64,000 nucleotides of DNA, from positions 8,990,001 to 9,054,000 of the forward strand of contig CM060731.1 in assembly GCA_030704615.1 (NCBI GenBank), written 5' to 3'. The notes beneath the pieces are model-generated. The model had not been told where the DNA came from. It saw only the letters and a list, made by a program, of their open reading frames with translations, and did not search any database. Shown one piece after another: positions 11,972-24,436 of this stretch. Each line of letters starts with the position of its first letter. Position 1 is the stretch's first letter. Both the position numbers and the translations under genes were made by a program. This stretch comes from Takakia lepidozioides (taxonomy: Eukaryota > Streptophyta > Takakiopsida > Takakiales > Takakiaceae).

Positions 11972-14715
11972 AGAAGCTGGTTTTGATGCCAGGGGTCAGT
12001 GCATGTCGCTCAGCCCTGATGTATATAGCTATAAGTTTCATCTTCTTCTGTGGTCATTAGTAATTTTTTCATCTATTGTTCCTCCATCAGTTATTCTAAG
12101 ACCAAACCCACCAAGAGGGGATCAAACTCGGAATTTTGGCAAATCGTGGTCCTCCTACAAGGAAGAGCCTAATGAAGAATGGTAATAAGGGTTAATTGTT
12201 GACTCATTCAGAGGCTCAGAGCCCATCAAATGTTTTTATTACACAACATATTCCATGGGGGTCTGGATTTTACATTCACGGACAAGTGAAAACTCAAAAC
12301 CATGTGGACAATGCAAATGAAAGTATCAAGTAGACGTTAGTAATTCAAACAAGAAATATAATTCAACATGTGTGTAGTTCGGCATCAATTACATGCCACA
12401 TACAATTGCGTCCATACGTTAAAGTATTAAGGTGAAGATAAAGATTGTTTAACATCCAACCCGGTTGAATGAACACTTCCGCATACAATGCCCCATTAGG
12501 TATGTTCATCTCATTATATTTCTCGCAATTGCTTTATTTCTAATTTTTGCACCCGAACTTCTTTGGCTGATTGGACAGGTTTCTCCATTACTCTATTCTT
12601 ACTTTTTTCACACAGGTTGGGGTGGGGCTCTTTGTAGGTGGGTTCAGTTTTTTGAGGGGGTGGTTAAAAACAAATTGTTAGAATTTTCAGAGGACTTGAA
12701 CACCAGCAGTGAGATTGTGTGAAGTGTGAACGTGCTAGAAAACAGAGCAAGTCGAGAGGTACAAAGCAGCGAGAAAGACAGGCTACTGTACTGGAATGCT
12801 CTATGAATAGCCACAGGGCCCAAGAGACAGATGGGTGTGTTGTGGAACCGGGACCTTTCTGCCAGCTCCATGCAGCCTCTTTCTGAGCGTGCTCCATCAG
12901 CTCATATGGATTGTCAGTTCGTCATCGTGTCAAACTGCGATGTCATCATGTGCAGTCCCGAATGCGGGCCAAAAACATTTTGACCTAGTGTGCCAGCGAT
13001 GTGACATCCTGTGCGCCTCGTCCCAACCTTCCAAAAAGGAAAAGGGAAAGGAAACAAACTTGACAGGGCCCGATGGCTGATCATGCATGCAGGAAATTAA
13101 TCCAGGAGGAACAAAGTTGAAAGCACACCTCAGGAATGACGTAAGATGTCCACCAGTACGAAATGCGTCGTATCCGAAAGAAGCAAGCGATGGGTGTGCC
13201 CACCCCAGCATCTTGTGCGCCAGGTGCCACAGACGGAGAAGAGACGGCAGCGTGCACGCTTTTAGCCTTTCGATGGGAGAGCCCCACCGCTGGTACCACT
13301 TGGCGGCATTTGACTTTCATCTTCAGATTATCTCCCATGTTTTCAAAACTGACAGTGTGTGCACTTTCCCTACACTGTAGATCGACTCCTGATCCAACCA
13401 CATTTTCTTCAAATATTGTAAAGAATGTTGCAGCATGCAGACCTTGCCATCGTCCATTCCGGGTCTTCGGAATCCTTTGTTTGTAGTGAACCCGAACCAC
13501 TTCGACATCCATAGAAGGCATCCATAGAAACGCTGCTCACCATTTCTGCAAGCAGATGGTTTCTTGCAATTGGGTGGACACCCACACTCATATTCAACGT
13601 GGTGGGTGCCGGAAGGGTCTGATGCGCAACTGGTTCAGCAAACTCGTCCTTGGACATGCTACAAACACTAGCAGACCATATTATAAGGCACAAGCAGCAA
13701 GACGCAATACTTACCTTCTGCATGCCAGAGCTAAGGCTTCAAATGGCAAACTGCACTAAGAAAGCAGAAGGCTCATGAATTGCTCCGCAGAACAAGCTCA
13801 GCGCGGGCCTTGTAGAAAGCAGGCTACATACAGCTATGCTGCTGCAAACAGCTAGACACTCATTCCGGTAAAGCACGGAGTCAACCCAAACTCACATAGA
13901 ATGTACCAGCCTTCTTACCAAAGAATGCATGAACAATCACCAAGAGGATGAGCTGATGACATAATTACATGGAGACTGAAATTCTAAGTTTACCCAGGTA
14001 CTGAAATCAGAACTTTCTGCAATCCTAGTCTGAGAAGACATGAAAGAATACTCAAGCTTGCTGCATTGTCTCTACTTCAAATTCATCAACAAAATTGTGT
14101 CATGGTACAAGCCTGTGCTCAAGAGATAGTTACGTATGAAATGCAGAGGCTTATAGCAATGTTGGTTTGGCTATAGTTTGTGGCAAGAGTTGCCTGCATA
14201 CACAGGTCCCATGTGATTGCTGAAATTTTGTACCGTGACTATAGGGTACTTCAAGATGCCCACATGCTCTTTCAATTGAATAAGCTCTTAAGTAGTTAGG
14301 CTTGCTTTGGCCGAGTCCTCTCTCTTTCTATCTCCGACGTCCTGGCAGCATGTAGGAATAACCCTTATCCTGAAGGGGACCGTTACTCGCTCGACCTACT
14401 TTACTGGGGCATGCTAATGCAGCCGCACGGTCACTCTTCACACTCTCATGGATCGATTTCTTCAATTTTCGATCCTTTACCTTTTGAAGAATACAAAGAA
14501 AGAGATTAAAAGGCCCTTTCACAGCTTTAAACAAGTTGAAACGATGTGTACTGTTTATAACCACCTCAAAGGCAGTCAGGTTAAGAAAACAGTTGGGAGG
14601 AGGCAGGAGCTGCTACAAAATTGATTGTCCAATTATTAAGCTTGCAACCAATGTCTTTGTTACTAGGAATGGAAGCACTTAGGCACAAGTAGGCAATCTT
14701 GTCAATACCCTTACA
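11972..14715. other. Interval without recognisable genes
   Basis: Several medium frames occur, e.g. 13081-13521 and 13409-13723 on minus. The latter starts with a hydrophobic stretch resembling a signal sequence (CCLCLIIWSASVCS). None has a recognisable domain, they overlap one another in different frames, and splice structure could not be established. A diverged or species-specific gene on the minus strand between 13.0 and 14.6 kb remains possible. Confidence 0.3.
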
Positions 14716-15070
14716 TTTTGAACGAGACCATGAAGGTCACAATATGAAACCTCATGGCGCAGCAACCATGATGCACAGGCCATGAACCCTCATGGCTCAA
14801 CCTCATGGCGCAGCGACCATGAAGATTAAGTCATGGCCCCTAGACCATGAAGCATGACGGAACCATGAGAGGGAATGCGCGACCATGACGGGGAATAGCT
14901 AGGAGCATGAGCGAGAACGCGACCATGACGGGAATGCGACCATGAGCGGGAACGACGGACCATGAAGGGGAAATCGAAATCGAACCATGATCATGGCAGT
15001 TAAGCAATGAACCAAGAACAGAAGAGTGCAAGCAAGAAAGGGGTCCATGGGATGGTTGCAAGTGCACACC
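14716..15070. repeat. CATG-rich degenerate minisatellite, copy 1
   Basis: Dense ACCATGA/CATGG words separated by 10-20 bp, e.g. GACCATGACGGGAATGCGAC and ACCATGAGCGGGAACGACGG. A second copy in the same orientation lies at 35090-35440 and follows the same order of sub-blocks, starting with GAGACCATGAA and ending after AGAATGCAAG/AGAGTGCAAG. The two are therefore copies of one dispersed repeat. Confidence 0.8.
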
Positions 15071-15101
15071 AGAAGGAAAATGTAGAATAACCACTCTATC
15101 A

Positions 15102-15310
15102 ACCACTCATTTTGAGTGGTAAAGGACAAGTAACCACTCTGAGCCCTGCAGTGATAAAGAACCAATGGATTTCGTATCCCAGTGGTAAAAGACATAACGT
15201 GTCACCAATGCTTAAAAATAATGGTTACGGCTAGTGGTTACGGCCACTGGCCTCTCGGTCCACCTGTACGCTGAATGTGCCACAGTGGTAAACTAACCAC
15301 TTTTGAAATG
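15102..15310. repeat. Cluster of ACCACT/AGTGGT hairpins
   Basis: A perfect hairpin ACCACTCA-TTT-TGAGTGGT is at 15102-15120. Further AGTGGTTA and TAACCACT words at 15160-15310 can pair with each other. A matching hairpin, AACCACT-TTTC-AGTGGTT, lies at 22213-22230. Confidence 0.5.
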
Positions 15311-15644
15311 TGGTGGACGTAGATCAATGCAGAGACATTGATGAAAATGCAGATTTTGATGGTAGGCACCCTCTATCTTATCATATCAGCCCATACCTAG
15401 GTTATTAGAGGTGCCACAGCTCTAAATAAAGAAGAGCTGGCTATGTTGGCTATCATTCAAGCGGTATTTGTGCAGCCAACCGCTATGAATGTTTACAGGA
15501 TGTGAACAAAGTCTATTTTGAGATGAATCAATAGAAAAAAAAGAAAATACCCTTGTGCTGAGAAGTAGAAGAGAAATGGAATTACTGTCTGGTCCGGAAG
15601 CAGGGGGTGGGGGTGAAAGTGTGATCTATAACCAGATTTTCTAT

Positions 15645-15668
15645 AACCTCCACTGGACAGTGGAGGTT
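15645..15668. repeat. Island palindrome copy 1 (perfect 24-mer)
   Basis: Core CCTCCACTGGACAGTGGAGG flanked by AA and TT. It reads as an inverted repeat around a central GA. It is identical to the copy at 24849-24872. No gene could be defined next to it. Confidence 0.9.
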
Positions 15669-15669
15669 T

Positions 15670-16820
15670 ATTAGAGACATGATGAAACAATCGGGCGGAT
15701 GAATACACATGGATGAATTATGGCTACGTGATTGATATGGAAATGACGGATGAATGTGAGCATTGACGCAACTTACCCACATCTGGAGGGATGGCGAAAT
15801 ACAGAAATTGGAGAGATGGACAAATACAGGGAATGGAGACTATTGGCCTGAAATTTCTATACGTGTAGGTGAGAAATATACGGTACGGGAGAAAATGCAG
15901 TTCCCACGAGAGATTATGGAAATTCAGAGAGGTACGAGACGATGACGACAGAGGTACAGGATGTTCAGAGAGGTGCACTATGGGCAGTGAGGTGGGAGAT
16001 GACCAGAGAGGTACGGGAAACACAATCTGCAAGTGAGAGGTATGGAGGTAGAAGTGTGCACAGTGTGCCTGGACCTGATATAGAGGGTGGAACCTAGCTT
16101 ACCCGCTGGCACCCCTCCAATGGGATAGGCGATACATTGTCTTGCGGATATTGCCGTGCCGTGATATCCGAGTATCGCCACAACGAACGGTTTGGCATGG
16201 CAGGAGTGATGCCAACTTTTGAGCGATTTCGGAATTGAGTGTCCATTACTAATAACACCCTATGATGCCAGAACGATAACGGATGATAACGGTGGTTTAA
16301 TGATTTCGTACTTGTTCTCATAAAGCAGTAGGTATTTCTCGTTCAATGTTGTCCTCGTGGATCGAAGCCTGACGCCGTGGATAAGCGTTTCATGAAATCT
16401 TGCAGCCATGACACCCTGTAGAGAATGCCGGCGAGACGTAAAGGAAGCTGTTTGTTGTAACTGGAGTGATAGAAGAATTATGCCAAGCCAGAAACCGCCG
16501 AATGTACACCTTGTTCAGGATCAATAATTCCAGCCGGCTAAACGCCACAGGTGGATCTGACTTGTACATTCCATTTATCGTCATGTGTGTGGTGTGGGAA
16601 ATATCCCGCAGGGTTATAATTACGGAGGAATGATCCTCTGCAAGGGATTATTAACGTCATATTTTTTCGTTCATTCATCCGTTTTTTTATTTCATCTAAT
16701 CATTCGTCAAATGAATGGATAAAATGGAAATGATGAATTGGATGATATTTGCATGGATGTTGATGGAACAGCGCGCGACCGTTCGATTTCAAAGGACGCG
16801 ATGGTTCAGAATCCTCTGCA
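15670..16820. other. Unassigned sequence at the left edge of the island
   Basis: Purine-rich plus-strand sequence with a short open frame (15763-15945) and overlapping minus frames. No domain was recognised. It sits between palindrome copy 1 and a TATA-containing segment at 16.8 kb. Confidence 0.3.
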
Positions 16821-16827
16821 ACAGGCA

Positions 16828-17170
16828 CCATATAAAGACGGTGCGCTCGTTCAGCCCACCCTTTCAGCACTCCATTGTGTACGAGGAAGCGCTGCGGAAG
16901 TGTGAAGAGAGACAAGCGCTTAGAAAGAGAGAGTTTTGAGGGGGGGAGAGCGCAGAGCGTGCAAGAGCAGAGAGCGTGATGTGCAGGGTGCCGTGAGAGT
17001 AGAAAGAAGAGAACGTGCAGTGTAGTGCAGTGTGAGAGTGCAATGGAGGGAAGCGGAGCAGACAACGGATTCAAGCGAAGACATGAGGCGGGAGGGAAGA
17101 AGAGCGAAGGGGAAAGCGGAGCGGTGGAAGCTTAAGGGTCAGGCGTTTCAGGTCAGCAACAAGGGCACCA
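16828..17170 (+). promoter_or_regulatory. Candidate promoter and first exon of an unknown gene
   Basis: CATATAAAG at about 16828-16836 looks like a TATA box. It is followed by a long GA-rich leader, as in other genes here. Short frames begin at ATGs near 17043 and 17083; both are basic and lack a known domain. A donor-like CAG|GTCAGC occurs near 17150, and then T-rich intron-like DNA runs to about 17830. No downstream exon was found before the repeat island starts, so the gene may be truncated or fortuitous. Confidence 0.25.
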
Positions 17171-17926
17171 AAATGGCTCAGGCATCTAGCTAGGAGTAAT
17201 CTACTTGTTTACTCGTTTCTCTCTGAGTTGATGTGTTCGTTTGCTCGCTCTGGCTTTGTTCTTTACTGGCTCGGCTCTTGCTGATTTTGTTATGCCCATA
17301 GTTTCTGTGCTCTATGATGTTTCAGTGGTCATCTGATTTGTTGATCATTGTTTTTTTTGTTTTGTTGTTGCTTTTGTTTTACTGTTTGTTGGTCAGCATC
17401 GCCCACGTCGCTGTTGGTTGCTTCTGTTTTCTCATTCGCTTTCATTCCAGAGGTTATAAAGCACCATTTGTTTCTCGCATGTCACGTTTCGTGAGTATCA
17501 TGTCTTGTTTGATACGAAGCATCTCATTTAAATTCATTGGTTCCCTTACTGCAAGCTGTTTCAATTAGTTGATTGATAAAGTTGTTTAGTGTTCAATCAT
17601 TGATGTTTCTTGTTTCATTCATTGATGTTTCGTCGCATTCCGGTTCATGTAATCTGCAGGTGTGGTTGTATGGTGGTTTGAAGGGTGGTGGTAGCCCGGG
17701 CAGGTTGGTGGTGTTGGTTTACTGGATGTTTGGTGCTGCTAAATTATTAGGGTTATGGATTAGGCTTACGACGGGTTAGGATCATGGTTTTGTGCGATTG
17801 GTTTTTCGAATTTCTGATATTTGAAAACGGGTTTTTCTTCGGGCCTAGGCTACTCTAGTAGCCTAGTCTCCGTAGACATCTAGACCTCTAGTAGATCTCC
17901 ATGACGTCCAGCAGGACAAATCACAC

Positions 17927-17952
17927 GAACCTCGCCTGCCTAGTGGAGGTTC
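17927..17952. repeat. Island palindrome copy 2 (degenerate)
   Basis: GAACCTC and GAGGTTC arms surround a diverged centre (GCCTGCCTAGTG). It lies about 110 bp upstream of the TATA box of the ORF at 18079. Confidence 0.6.
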
Positions 17953-18078
17953 ATGCGTGTTCCTATGCACAACATAAGGATGTATTGAGATAGACTTATG
18001 TCGCTGCCTCCCCTGCATTGATTTTCTGTTCTGTCAGTATAAAAAGAAGGTGCGTAGGAGTGCACACGGTGGCCGAAG

Positions 18079-18318
18079 ATGGTTCCATTACTGGTTGTGT
18101 CGAAAACAAAAATCTCCAAGAAGAGATCTGAAACTCAAATTTCAGATGTGGGCTTTGACGTGCGAACCTTGATAAATCCGGGCACTGACGCATCAATATA
18201 CGAGGGAGTTAGTCGACGGGAGACAACGGATGAAACCGAGGAAGAAAAAGATGAAAGTGTTGACTGCAATCTTCAGTCTGATTCAGACGATCACATTTAT
18301 GTAGGATATACTGAATAG
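18079..18318 (+). CDS. Small hypothetical acidic-tailed protein
   Basis: A 79-codon frame, not recognised. A TATAAAAAG box at 18038-18046 lies 33 bp upstream of the ATG. The N-terminal half is basic (KTKISKKR) and the C-terminal half is very acidic (TDETEEEKDES, SDSDDH). It lies inside the palindrome-bearing island and could be a first exon or a broken remnant of an island gene. The spacing between TATA box and ATG is the only support for expression. Confidence 0.3.
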   Translation: MVPLLVVSKTKISKKRSETQISDVGFDVRTLINPGTDASIYEGVSRRETTDETEEEKDESVDCNLQSDSDDHIYVGYTE

Positions 18319-18589
18319 TCCCTTGGATCCGTCCTTCCGTCCTCTCCCGGATACAGTCCTAACTCTCCGCAGTATCCAGTATCTGTCCTCATAGTTTTTA
18401 TTTGGTGGTCTGACTTTTTATCCTCTCTCATGTTTTCTTCGGATCTATTTTCTCCCATGAGAACCAGGCGTTTCCCAAAGTCGTTATATAACGTCATTTT
18501 CTTTCCAAATCTCATAGGGTGTACTTTCAGCTTTTTTTTTTTGGCTATTTAGGATTTTGGATTAACACACATTTTTTTATACCTTGTTT

Positions 18590-20660
18590 ATTACTCCTAA
18601 ACCCTTACCATTTTTTGCAAATGGCCCATGAACTATTCATACCATAACCATAGCCATAGCCATAACCATAACCATTATGGTTATTGAAATGTCTTCTCCC
18701 TTCACTTTTACGCTAGGTTTTTCTTTTGTTTTGGATTGACATGCACTTAGGCAGGTTATAGTTTGCTTTCTATGTTACATCTTAATACCAGGTTCCAAGG
18801 ACGAGTCTTGCATTTAAATACTTGTCCATAATATTAGGTTCTTCATATTTATTTTATTTACTACCCTACTAACAACACTGACTTCTAGCGACTGGAGTCT
18901 TCCATAAGTGTTTGTCTATTTTGTAACTCAAACAAAAACCCTAAACCCCTACCCTAAACCCTTACTATAAAACCCTAAACATTTACCCTTAACCCAATAC
19001 CCCAGAACCCTTACTATAAAACCCTAAACATTTACCCTTAACCCAATACCCCAGAACCCTTACCTTTCCTTTTGCAAATGGGAATCAACTATCCATACCA
19101 TAACCATAATCATTATGGTTATCCAAATCTCTTCAATGTATCCAAATTTTCATTTTGTACCCTAACAAACACTAAGTTGTAGCGAGTGCGAGTCTTCCGG
19201 CATGTATGTTCACCATTTGTGTCTTCAACCCAAACCCTAACCCTCGTCGAAAACCCTAAACAAAACCCTAAGCCATTATTACGTCTAAACCCTTACCCTT
19301 CCCCTGCAAATGGGAATGAAGTATCCATATCATAACCATAACTATTACGGTCTTCGCCCTTCACTTTGCGCTAGGGTTTGCCTTTGGTTTGGATTGACAT
19401 GCACTTACCTTTTTTTTATCGAACTTTGCTTTCTAGATATGTATCTTAATACCACGTTCCAAGGACGAGTCTTTCATTGAAATACTTGTCCGATGCAATG
19501 ACTACACTTCCATAATATTTGGTTCTTCATTTTTATTTTGCTTACTACCCTACTAACAATATTAAGTTGTAGCGACTGGAGTCTCCCATAGGTGCTTGTC
19601 TACTTTGTACCTTAAACAAAAATCCTAAACCCCTACCCTAAACCCTTATTATAAAACCCTAAACATTTACCATTAACCCATTACCCCAGAACCCTTACCC
19701 TTCCCTTTGCAAATAGGAATCAACTATCTATACCATAACCATAACCATTATGGTTATCCAAATCTCTTCAATGTATCCAAATTTTCATTTTGCACCCTAC
19801 TAACACACACTAAGTTGTAGCGAGTGCGAGTCTTCCGGCATGTATGTTCACAATTTGTGCCTTCAACCCAAACCCTAAACCCTCGTCGAAAACCCTAAGC
19901 AAAACCCTACACCATTATTACGTCTAAACCCTTACCCTTCCCCTGCAAATTACCATAACCATAATCATTATGGTTATGTACCCTTATGGTTATGGTTATG
20001 GTTATGAAAGTACCCGTACCCCTACAATTACCCTTACAAATGAGAATCAACTATCCATACCATAACCATAACCATTATGGTTATCCAAATCCCTTCGTTA
20101 TCCAATTGTTCATTTTGTACCCTTCTAACCCACACTAAGTATAGAGCGAGTGCGAGTCTTCAATGTTTGTTCACCATTTGTATCTTAAACCCAAACCCTA
20201 AACCCTTTTCTTAATCCCTCACCTTACACCCTAAACCTTTGTCGTTAAGCCATTATTACGTCTAAACCAATACCCTTCCCATACAAATGGAAATGAACTA
20301 TCCATACCATAACCTTAACCATTATGGTTATCCAAATGTCTTTCACTCCATTTTTGCGCTAGTTTTCTCCTTTGTTATGGTTTGACATGTACTTACCTTT
20401 GCATAGTGTGCTTTTTATGTATCTTAATACCAGGTTCCAAGGACGAATCTTCAATTTAAATACTTGTCCGGCCCAATGACTCTTCCATAATATTTGTTTC
20501 TCAATTTTTATTTTTATTTTTTATCCTACTAACACACACCAAGTTCTAGTGAGTGTGAGTCTTCCATATTTGTTTGTCCATTTGTACCGAAAACCCTACC
20601 TTTACCATCAGCCCTAAACCATTAATCTTACCATAAACCAAAAACTTTAGTGTACTACCC
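18590..20660. repeat. Telomere-like satellite block with TAACC palindromes
   Basis: Long-period repeats (about 660 bp between CTTAATACC words at 18781 and 19445, then a more diverged copy at 20423). They contain degenerate plant telomere-type AACCCTAAACCC runs and repeated CATAACCATTATGGTTATCC palindromes. An almost exact 51-bp duplication around 18960-19060 lies inside the first copy. This fits an old interstitial telomeric or subtelomeric satellite. Confidence 0.8.
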
Positions 20661-22290
20661 TAGTTACACTCCAAACTTTATTGTACTACCATGTTATCTA
20701 GTCTTCTCAATGTTTTATGCTCTTTTAATATTTTCTTTTGTTGGATAAGGTATGATAGAATGATTACATGGATATCAAATTCCTCAACTATTTCTTAATT
20801 AATTCTACCGAGTGTGAGTCCATCATATTTGTTTGTTCCTTTGTACCCTAAATTCAAACCCTAAACCCTTACCTTTACTGTAAACCCAAACGTTATTGCA
20901 TTTCTCTCTAGTTACACCCCAAACCTTATTGTACTACCCTAGTACCTCTTCCCAATGTTTCATGCTATTTTAATATACATCCAAAACATGATTCATTCCA
21001 ATGGCGTGATATGTGAACATTATGCTTGATATGAAGATTCAATCAATAAAATTACTAGCAAGTTGTATCGAGTATGGTAGAGTACGAGTCTGCCCCATGT
21101 TCGATGCGACCCATTTGTTTATCGTGATTACATAATAGAATATTACATTATTCGACTTCCAAGTGGACGTTCAATGAATTATTCAGTACTACTACTTCAC
21201 AAGCACTTCAATGTCAAATGGATCTCTATTTTGAAACAAGTATGACATCACCTGTAATTTCACAAAGTTCAATCACACATTACACCATGATATATATTAT
21301 TAATTAATTTTAATTCAAATATATATTAATTTTAGTCCAGATATAAGCCAAAAGTCCAGAATTAATAAAATAGTGTTTATACAATATTACACGTTACTAA
21401 GTGGTTGGGGGTATTTGCAGGATTGGGTGTCTTAGTTTTTGCGTAACATGGCAGTTTCTGCAGTGACCTCCCTTCATGGTTCGTCTATCCATATTTGTCC
21501 AACAACTCAATATTTCATCTAAATTTATATGGTATGGGTTTCTAACTACAATAGGTATGTGTACCAATTGTTAGATAGCAAAAACAATTATGTACCAAAG
21601 AGCCATGGACTTTTAAAGTTGATTAATGTGGAGTGCACATAAAATCTTATGGACGGAGAAAACCTCATGTACACTCATACAATGGCACAAAGGAAAACAC
21701 ACTAGAAGTTAGGAGTGCCAATTTTAAATCCAACCCAAACCCACTTTTATATGGACTAGTTATCTTGGGAATTGAGAGCTATGGACTATTTTGCACCTAA
21801 AAACATGTTGATTTGCTCTAGTCCATAGCATCTTATGTTTTGGGTTTTTGAGGTGTCGTCTTTTACTAAAAAGGCATATAAACCTATAATCTAGAGGTGC
21901 CAGGTGGTATATGGACAAGTGGATGTAAACTCTAGATTTTGACGTCTAAATATTTTTTCAAATTAAAGATTAAAATATCTAGTAAATAATGTTTTCAATA
22001 TTTGAGGAGGGACTCTTTACTAAAAATGTTATGTATACTACTATCTTTTTTTTTATAAAATAAATTGAAAGCAATAGACTCAAAAATAATAATTTCCATG
22101 GACTTCCAATGGACTCAACATGTGCCGCTTTTGATCCACCCAATCCTGCAACTGCCCTTGGAACCACTTCCAACCATTTCATCTGATACCACCGTGACAT
22201 TTCATCGGGATTAACCACTTTTCAGTGGTTACCATTATTGATGAGTGGTTTATAGAGCGGTAAAAGATAGGAGGGATTAAAAGGGCAGTG
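20661..22290. other. AT-rich interval without genes
   Basis: Diverged tail of the satellite, then very AT-rich DNA with no open frame above background. The ACCACT hairpin at 22213-22230 lies at its right end, just before the DUF7869-like remnant. Confidence 0.5.
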
Positions 22291-22306
22291 GTAATTAAAC
22301 AGGTGA

Positions 22307-24195
22307 TTGTCAAGTCTCTACGGGAACCGAGGAGTGAAGATGCCACGCCTTCGGACGCTACAGGCAGAAAGTAACATAATGTCCATTATCAACGGAAATA
22401 CTGACCTCATGCCCCATAAGACAAGGTGCATTGGGGAGGGAAGGAGGGATACTTTGAGAGTCTTACCACCTGAAATGAACTGGAAGCGAATACGATAAGA
22501 GTCCAACGAGGTAAGAAAACTCTCTCCTTCAAATTTCTTCCTGGAAGTTTTTTGTGATATCAATGTGAATGGTTCCCTGAGAATGCGTCTCTTTTCCACT
22601 GTTGTTCTAGTTTCATGAACCTTGACTGCCCAGTGGACGTTCATTTTCTGAACCTTCATGATTGTTTCAGACGAACAGACTTTTCAGGTTGAAAGGAGTC
22701 TCGTAGTCGGCTGTTAGCCGCATCCGGAGTCTGATATTTCCTAACGTTGAGGTTCGAAAAACTGGGAGCACATTTGCGAAGTGTACGGAGTGCGAGATAT
22801 TAAAGGACATGATCAAAAAGTCGGTCAAGAGAAGTGCGGAACATATTACATACAAACGAACGCTTGATAAACATTGAGGCACCAAGAGTCGTGTAGAAGA
22901 CTATACCATAGCTGGAGGAATGAGTCTGTTATGATTCCGGAGGAGTTTCTCTGTATTATTCACGACAAAATGGATCATAGGGAAACAGCTATTCCAAGGC
23001 TCCAGACTCCAAACAAGATGATTTCAGGATTGGGTCAGCTGCCAGTTTCACTAACTGGAATGGTCACGCACGGACACGATGATGGAGCTTACGGTCAGTT
23101 CTCTCTTGAGTTCTGGAAGGGAAATTCAAACTTTACAATTGGGTCCTTGGCACGTTGCCTACACCAGCTGGAGAAGCCAACCTGTCGCGAGTCCAGGAAC
23201 ATTTTCGATTATGGACTTCAAAACGAGTTTTTCGAATCACTCTTAAGAGGTAAATCGAGATGTTTGGATGCTCTTAAACCCTACAGGCCGGAAGACAAAC
23301 AAGGTGCTCGTCCACTTCCAAGAAGACTCTATTTGCAAATGGACAACTCCGCGAAGGACAATGGGAACATATGGATGCTTGCTTTTCTATCCCTCCTGAC
23401 CGCCAAAGATGTTTTTGAAGAGATCCAGCTAGGGTTTCTAATGGTCGGACACACCCATGAGGACATCGACGACATCTTCAGCTACATCTCAAAGAAGCTA
23501 AAGGAACGAAGCACCTACATTCTTTGGGATTTGATGAGGTCATTCATGACTTCGCAAGATCTGCAGTTCATTCCACAGATTATTCAGGAGGTTCTCGATT
23601 TCAAGAATTTTGTAAAGGACTGTATTCTGGATGGAAAAGAGGCGTTGGTCGGGATTTCGGAGATGCATGTGTTCCGATTTTTTAAGGATGCGGAGGGTTG
23701 GCCCGTCATGAAGTACAAGAAGTCAGCTACTAATTTGGATTGGCTTCCAACAAACAATAGCGTCAAGATGTGGAAGTCAAATCCTGACAGGACTCGCAAG
23801 CTCCCTGAAGGAGACCTAGACGCCATTCCGAGAAGACCGATCTGGGGAGTCGGGGACGAGAGAAGCATGGATCTCGGCTAAGTAGTGCGGGGGGGCCATG
23901 TATTCAGTAGAGAGTGGTGGCATCATGGAGTGGGTGGAGACCAAGAAAATGAGATAACCCAACAGACTTTGAAAAGTACAGAGACTGTTGGTCAAAACTT
24001 TGGGAGTATAACTTGTCAGATATTGCTCAATGGATCCACGTGAACAATGTTGTGTGGACCATGCCGCCACGAAAAAATACGACAAGGAATAGCACTAAGA
24101 GAATTACAGCCACGGAAGTAGTGAAGGTGCGTGCGAATTTGGAGGAGGCCAATCGTCAGTCAGAAAGTGAGTCTTTCGAACGAGTTGCAGTCTAA
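22307..24195 (+). pseudogene. DUF7869-like repeat-associated protein, C-terminal half
   Basis: Eukaryotic repeat-associated family, likely with an RNase H/transposase-like fold (family name recalled, not looked up). Pieces in order: 22307-22498 (YGNRG ... LPPEMNW), a probable intron around 22510-22670, FAKCTECEIL near 22770, then the long frame 22874-23881 with the hallmarks LQMDNSAKDN and VGHTHEDIDDIFS at about 23330-23490. A tail in another frame is at 23960-24195 (WIHVNNVVWTMPPRK). A one-base shift near 22873, in-frame stops near 22700-22760 and a shift after 23881 show decay. The N-terminal half is missing here; a matching N-terminal half lies on the minus strand at 28.3-30.4 kb. Palindrome copy 3 sits in the inferred intron. 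Confidence 0.65.
22615..22644. repeat. Island palindrome copy 3 (diverged)
   Basis: ATGAAC ... GTTCAT arms with ACTGCCCAGT in the centre. It lies in the inferred intron of the DUF7869-like gene, about 26 bp before the acceptor TTGTTTCAG. Confidence 0.65.
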
Positions 24196-24312
24196 GGACA
24201 AAATGTTGAGGACAACTCCGGTACTACGATTTAAGAAATAAATTTTTCTTCTCTAGATGTCCCTTCTTGTTTGCGTTGGGGGCTCTTTTTTGTTATCTTC
24301 TACTGTTGCACT

Positions 24313-24338
24313 GAACCTCGAGTGTCCAGTGGACATTC
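24313..24338. repeat. Island palindrome copy 4 (diverged)
   Basis: GAACCTCGAGTG-TC-CAGTGGACATTC. It lies about 17 bp upstream of a good 3' splice-site-like sequence, TTTGTTTCTAG, near 24355. Confidence 0.65.
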
Positions 24339-24436
24339 TCGACCTTTGTTTCTAGTGTGCCGGATTCTGGCCTGCTGTACTTCCTGTTCAACGATGAAAA
24401 ACCCTGTGGGGGAGTCTGGCCTACATAACATAAGAA

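Noticed and set aside
17314-17568. Hydrophobic plus-strand frame resembling a membrane protein
   Set aside because: T-rich intron-like DNA always gives Phe/Leu/Val-rich frames; no start context or homology supports it.
22318-22659. 113-codon minus frame covering palindrome copy 3
   Set aside because: Antisense to the DUF7869-like exon and intron on the plus strand, which has the family motifs.
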